A stretch of 21,713 bases of DNA, from assembly GCA_018668095.1 (NCBI GenBank), contig JABIQF010000133.1:1-21713 (forward strand), given 5' to 3'. The notes beneath the pieces are model-generated. The model had not been told where the DNA came from. It searched no databases and worked only from the letters and a program-made list of their open reading frames with translations. Below are positions 19,448 to 21,713 of the stretch, in pieces (position 1 is the first letter of the stretch; every line of letters begins with the position of its first letter). A program made the translations under genes and the position numbers. Source of the DNA: Cellvibrionales bacterium. GTDB taxonomy: Bacteria; Pseudomonadota; Gammaproteobacteria; Pseudomonadales; UBA7434.

Positions 19448-20868
19448 CTATTTATTATTGTTAGCAAAACGAGAAGCACTTGCCGATTTGTAATAAGTCA
19501 AGGCCGCTAAATCAGCATCTTCCCCCGTTAACAAAGTATCGACAAATACTAAATCTGCATCACTTAACGAACCCACCACCCGCTTGAGGCGCAGCGTATT
19601 TAACACATAATCGTATCGCGCATTAGCGTATTCAACACGGGCAAAAAACAAATCACGCTCGGCATCCAACAAAGCAATCGTTGGCACTAAACCCGCGCGA
19701 CTCTCTTCTTGTCTCGCTTCAACCGACTGCTCATGCGAAGCCACCGATTTTTCTAGCGCGTTCACTTTAGCAATGGCTGCGACAATGCCGTCATAAGCAG
19801 AAAAAGTATCCGTTTGAACGCGTCGTGTTTGCATTTCTAACTGCTGCTGCGCTCTCATCAATAACCGTGTCGACGCACGAACTTTAGAAGAGACAGCACC
19901 GCCAGAATAAAGCGGAATATTTAAAGACACAGCAATATCGGCAGTATCGACATTACTGCCGCCGCCAAACAAAGTTCCTTCAGTTTCACTGTTGTTAAAA
20001 CGCAAAGCCAAGTCGACTGTAGGATAATGTTGACCTTTATCTTGACGCAGCGCCTGGTTAGCCACTTCAACCGCATGACGACTTGCATTAATTTCAGGAT
20101 TAGAAGCAATCGCCATTTGTAGAATTTGCTCTGGATCATTTGGCTCAGGACTGGCTAACTCAAAAGACTCGCCCATCAACGTTAACGTTGCCGGAACAGT
20201 GCCGGTTAATTCACGCAATTGCTGTAAAGCAATTTGCAAACGATTACGAAGTTCTATTTCGCGAGATTCCACCTGGTAAAAACGCGCCTCAGCATCTAAC
20301 AGATCGGTTTTTCTTCCAAGCTTAGTGCCCTTCTCTTTGGCCAACTCATATTGCTTAGCAACTGCTTTTTTCTCAGCCTTAATCGCTTCAAAATTTTCAT
20401 TAGCAGCCAGAGTAGCAAAATAACGTTCAGCGACACGTTCGATTAAATCTTGGCGGACCGCTTGCAGCTCCACATCCAACAATTGAATCTCAGCTTTAGC
20501 TTTATCAAAACCGGCCCAATGGCTAAAACTGTAAACTGACTGATTAACCACCACTTCGTAATCTTGCGTTGGGTAATCCGTTTTACCAGAAGCAAACACC
20601 TCATTATCAGCGCTGTTAATATCCTGCTGAGTTTCTGTATAACTAGCGACCAAATTCATGGAAGGTAATAAAAGTGAGCGAGCTTGAATAAACACCTCAG
20701 ATGAAGCGCCATGCTGCTCAATCGCCGCCAAATACTCAGGATCACTCTGCAGAGCTTGCTCGTAGACATCAAGATAGATTCAGCACGCAGAAAGCCACTA
20801 AAGACAAGTAAAGTCGTTAGAATTAAAGGCAAACGAATTACTCTTGAAAAACCAGAAAAACAACCCAC
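19448..20868 (-). CDS. TolC family outer membrane protein (5' frameshift)
   Basis: The body is a clear TolC-type outer-membrane efflux/secretion channel with two OEP-type repeats. Hallmarks are ARSLLLPSMNLVASY, VAERYFATLAA, NIPLYSGGAVSSKVRAS, GLVPTIALLDAERDLFFA and ARYDYVLNTLRLKRVVGSL. Such channels dock with an inner-membrane ABC transporter and fusion protein to export RTX proteins. The mature part is open from 20779, preceded by an in-frame stop, and has no plausible ATG (only a TTG at 20731). A signal peptide (VIRLPLILTTLLVFSGFLRA) is encoded just upstream in a different frame, from a GTG at 20868. One base is missing near 20770-20773; restoring it gives a ~473-residue protein reading AES-IL-DVYEQALQSDPEY, which matches TolC length and layout. 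It is either a sequence error or a broken gene. Confidence 0.85.
20767..20782 (-). other. Frameshift junction between TolC signal peptide and mature domain
   Basis: On the minus strand, the frame carrying the signal peptide ends ...RAESIL and the mature frame begins DVYEQAL; they meet at ATC-TT-GAT with one base too few. The mature frame has a TGA at 20782-20780, so nothing upstream can be its start. No slippery heptamer is present, so programmed -1 frameshifting is unlikely. Confidence 0.8.
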
Positions 20869-20875
20869 AGGAATA

Positions 20876-20879
20876 CCCC
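20876..20879 (-). promoter_or_regulatory. Ribosome binding site for the tolC GTG start
   Basis: GGGG lies 7 nt upstream of the GTG at 20868, good Shine-Dalgarno spacing. This supports the GTG that opens the signal peptide. The ATG at 20881 is in another frame and stops after 27 residues. Confidence 0.5.
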
Positions 20880-20906
20880 ATTAAGAATAGAATTATTATT
20901 CCTAAC

Positions 20907-20935
20907 AGTATCACTATGTTTCATCTGCATATCAA
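20907..20935 (-). promoter_or_regulatory. Candidate sigma70 promoter of the tolC-sapC-giant protein operon
   Basis: Read on the minus strand, TTGATA (20935-20930) is followed after 17 nt by GATACT (20912-20907), a 5/6 and 4/6 match to the sigma70 consensus. It would start a transcript about 30 nt before the tolC GTG. The region is AT-rich and other hexamers are possible. Confidence 0.4.
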
Positions 20936-21128
20936 ACTAATTAAACTTAATTTACAGGCTGTTTTATACTCCATTTCAGTTTTAGAAAAAAACTTTTAAG
21001 AACAATACAAGCCAGGATTCAGCCTTTGGGACAGCGCACCCCAAAAAAGCGCTGAGGCGGTCATTTTTAGGCAAACTCTTGAAAAAAATGCCCTCGAAGC
21101 TCTCCTGATAAAATAAAAAAACATCCTT

Positions 21129-21164
21129 AAATTAAACAACAAATTAAGCGACAAATTAATCGAC
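21129..21164. repeat. Three tandem 12-nt repeats
   Basis: AAATTAAACAAC, AAATTAAGCGAC and AAATTAATCGAC follow each other without gaps. The units share AAATTAA and end in AC. They could be a binding-site cluster for a regulator or simple sequence. Confidence 0.65.
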
Positions 21165-21293
21165 AAAGAGTAGCAATCGTAAAAACCAATATATAGGCGT
21201 TGAGTGCTGCGGCGAAGAAGCATCAAACGGCCCTTAAAAGCCATTGATATTGCTGAATAAAGCGCGCAAAAGCCTAGGAATCTGATACGGTTG

Positions 21294-21302
21294 TGTTATC
21301 AT
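21294..21302 (+). promoter_or_regulatory. Candidate extended -10 promoter with GC-rich discriminator
   Basis: TGTTATCAT is an extended -10 element, directly followed by GCCGCCCCGC, the GC-rich discriminator typical of stringently controlled stable-RNA promoters. No good -35 box is seen. A transcript would start near 21309 and run toward the structured RNA and the tRNA. Confidence 0.5.
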
Positions 21303-21308
21303 GCCGCC

Positions 21309-21378
21309 CCGCTGATTTAGGCCTTCAGCAAGGTTAAGGCCTGAATGAGGCAAAAAAGCGATAATCAGCCGTTTTTTT
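21309..21378 (+). ncRNA. Candidate small structured RNA or attenuated tRNA leader
   Basis: From the predicted start (about 21309), GCTGATT (21311-21317) pairs perfectly with AATCAGC (21363-21369). Two bases later comes a run of seven T (21372-21378). An inner stem AGGCCTT/AAGGCCT (21319-21325 with 21336-21342) is enclosed. This is a promoter-to-terminator unit of ~70 nt: either a small RNA or an attenuator ahead of tRNA-Ser. No Rfam family was recognised. Confidence 0.4.
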
Positions 21379-21407
21379 GTCCGAATACAGCGGTAAAGTT
21401 TCAAGAT

Positions 21408-21431
21408 ACGTAGAGGTGGCCGAGTGGCTGA
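21408..21431 (+). pseudogene. Truncated tRNA-Ser 5' copy
   Basis: These 24 nt match 21583-21606 (the 5' end of the tRNA-Ser) with one mismatch (T for G at 21411). The last 20 are identical. It carries the acceptor 5' strand and most of the D-arm but diverges completely after that, so it cannot be a functional tRNA. Confidence 0.75.
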
Positions 21432-21582
21432 CTCGAGTGAAACGAGAACACATTGCCGCAGGCAATAGCCCCTTTTGGAACAAACAGGGGTGAGCGAAGC
21501 GAATAACGCGCGCAGCATAAAGAATCGCGCCGTTGTAGCAAGCAAATAGAGTTATAAGTACGTAGCAATACAGTTAAAAAAA
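21432..21582. other. Hairpin-rich segment flanked by the tRNA-Ser 5' direct repeats
   Basis: The ~150 bp between the two tRNA-Ser 5' copies contain consecutive small hairpins: CTCG/CGAG (21432-21446), ATTGCC-GCA-GGCAAT (21452-21466) and CCCCT/AGGGG (21469-21490). A GAGCGAAGCGAA segment follows. No protein gene or transposase is present. It may be a small non-coding mobile or processed element, or a relic of a tandem tRNA copy. Confidence 0.45.
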
Positions 21583-21584
21583 AC

Positions 21585-21675
21585 GGAGAGGTGGCCGAGT
21601 GGCTGAAGGCGCGCCCCTGCTAAGGGTGTATACGTTAATCGCGTATCGAGGGTTCGAATCCCTCTCTCTCCGCCA
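21585..21675 (+). tRNA. tRNA-Ser (anticodon GCU)
   Basis: A complete class II tRNA. The acceptor stem GGAGAGG pairs with TCTCTCC (one G-U), the discriminator is G, and CCA is encoded. The anticodon GCT is at 21619-21621 in a CTGCTAA loop with stem CGCCC/GGGTG. The long variable arm has a TATACG/CGTAT stem. The T-arm is GAGGG-TTCGAAT-CCCTC. It decodes AGC/AGU serine codons. Confidence 0.97.
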
Positions 21676-21684
21676 TATATAAAG

Positions 21685-21708
21685 AACCCGACGCTTGTCG
21701 GGTTTTTT
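21685..21708 (+). terminator. Intrinsic terminator of tRNA-Ser
   Basis: AACCCGAC (21685-21692), loop GCTT and GTCGGGTT form an 8-bp perfect hairpin directly followed by a T-run, 9 nt after the tRNA CCA end. It ends the tRNA-Ser transcript. Confidence 0.93.
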
Positions 21709-21713
21709 GTATC

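Larger units (their letters stand above)
20882..21290. other. Intergenic region without a convincing protein gene
   Basis: AT-rich spacer between the tolC-side operon and the tRNA cluster. A minus-strand ORF of 82 residues spans 20996-21244 but shows no recognisable domain or credible ribosome site. A 6-bp dyad CAGCGC/GCGCTG lies at 21032-21054 without a T-run. Confidence 0.6.

Noticed and set aside
20767..20782. Programmed -1 ribosomal frameshift in tolC
   Set aside because: The shift direction would fit, but there is no slippery heptamer and no clear downstream pseudoknot; a deletion or sequence error is simpler.
21032..21054. CAGCGC/GCGCTG hairpin as a terminator
   Set aside because: No T-run follows on either strand and no gene ends next to it.
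20996..21244. Minus-strand 82-residue ORF in the intergenic region
   Set aside because: No recognisable family, no ribosome site, and it overlaps the tandem 12-nt repeats and the region upstream of the operon.
21234..21545. Minus-strand 103-residue ORF over the tRNA leader
   Set aside because: Runs antisense through the structured RNA, the truncated tRNA copy and the hairpins; most likely fortuitous.

Overview
This window looks like a piece of a gammaproteobacterial chromosome, probably from a marine, Cellvibrio/Alteromonas-like organism. That is inferred from the CCA-encoding tRNA-Ser, the moderate GC content, the TolC style and the protein families; the species cannot be named. Almost everything lies on the minus strand in one apparent operon read from right to left: a TolC-family outer-membrane channel gene, an unrecognised 261-residue protein, a SapC-family protein, and one enormous surface/secreted-protein gene. 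The giant gene starts at 17693 and is still open at the left edge, so at least 5,897 residues are encoded here. It is written as a single uninterrupted frame; the many small ORFs inside it, on either strand, are shadows.

Giant protein, N to C (right to left): a strongly basic N-terminus; a LEPR-XLL motif at residues 73-79; about 800 residues of RTX-like Gly/Asp repeats with two interspersed beta-rich segments; a Lys-rich linker; a non-repetitive block; a second charged linker; then thousands of residues of Ala/Gly/Ser/Asn-rich beta-strand repeats. Inside that array a 963-978 bp super-repeat recurs, and a CBM5/12-like putative carbohydrate-binding insert is embedded at residues 2639-2679. Near the left edge is a perfect EF-hand/dockerin-type calcium loop. 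The ABC transporter, membrane-fusion protein, and the C-terminus of the giant protein are not in the window.

The likely theme is calcium-dependent export and display of a giant repetitive adhesin or S-layer-like fibre through a type I (TolC-dependent) system, with SapC and the unknown 261-residue protein as accessory factors. The TolC gene carries an apparent one-base deletion exactly between its signal peptide and mature domain, so it is either broken or affected by a sequence error.

The right end (20882-21713) has no convincing protein gene. It holds a candidate operon promoter (minus strand), a small 12-nt tandem repeat, a plus-strand promoter followed by a terminator-like structured RNA, a truncated tRNA-Ser 5' copy with a hairpin-rich insert, an intact tRNA-Ser(GCU), and a strong intrinsic terminator.
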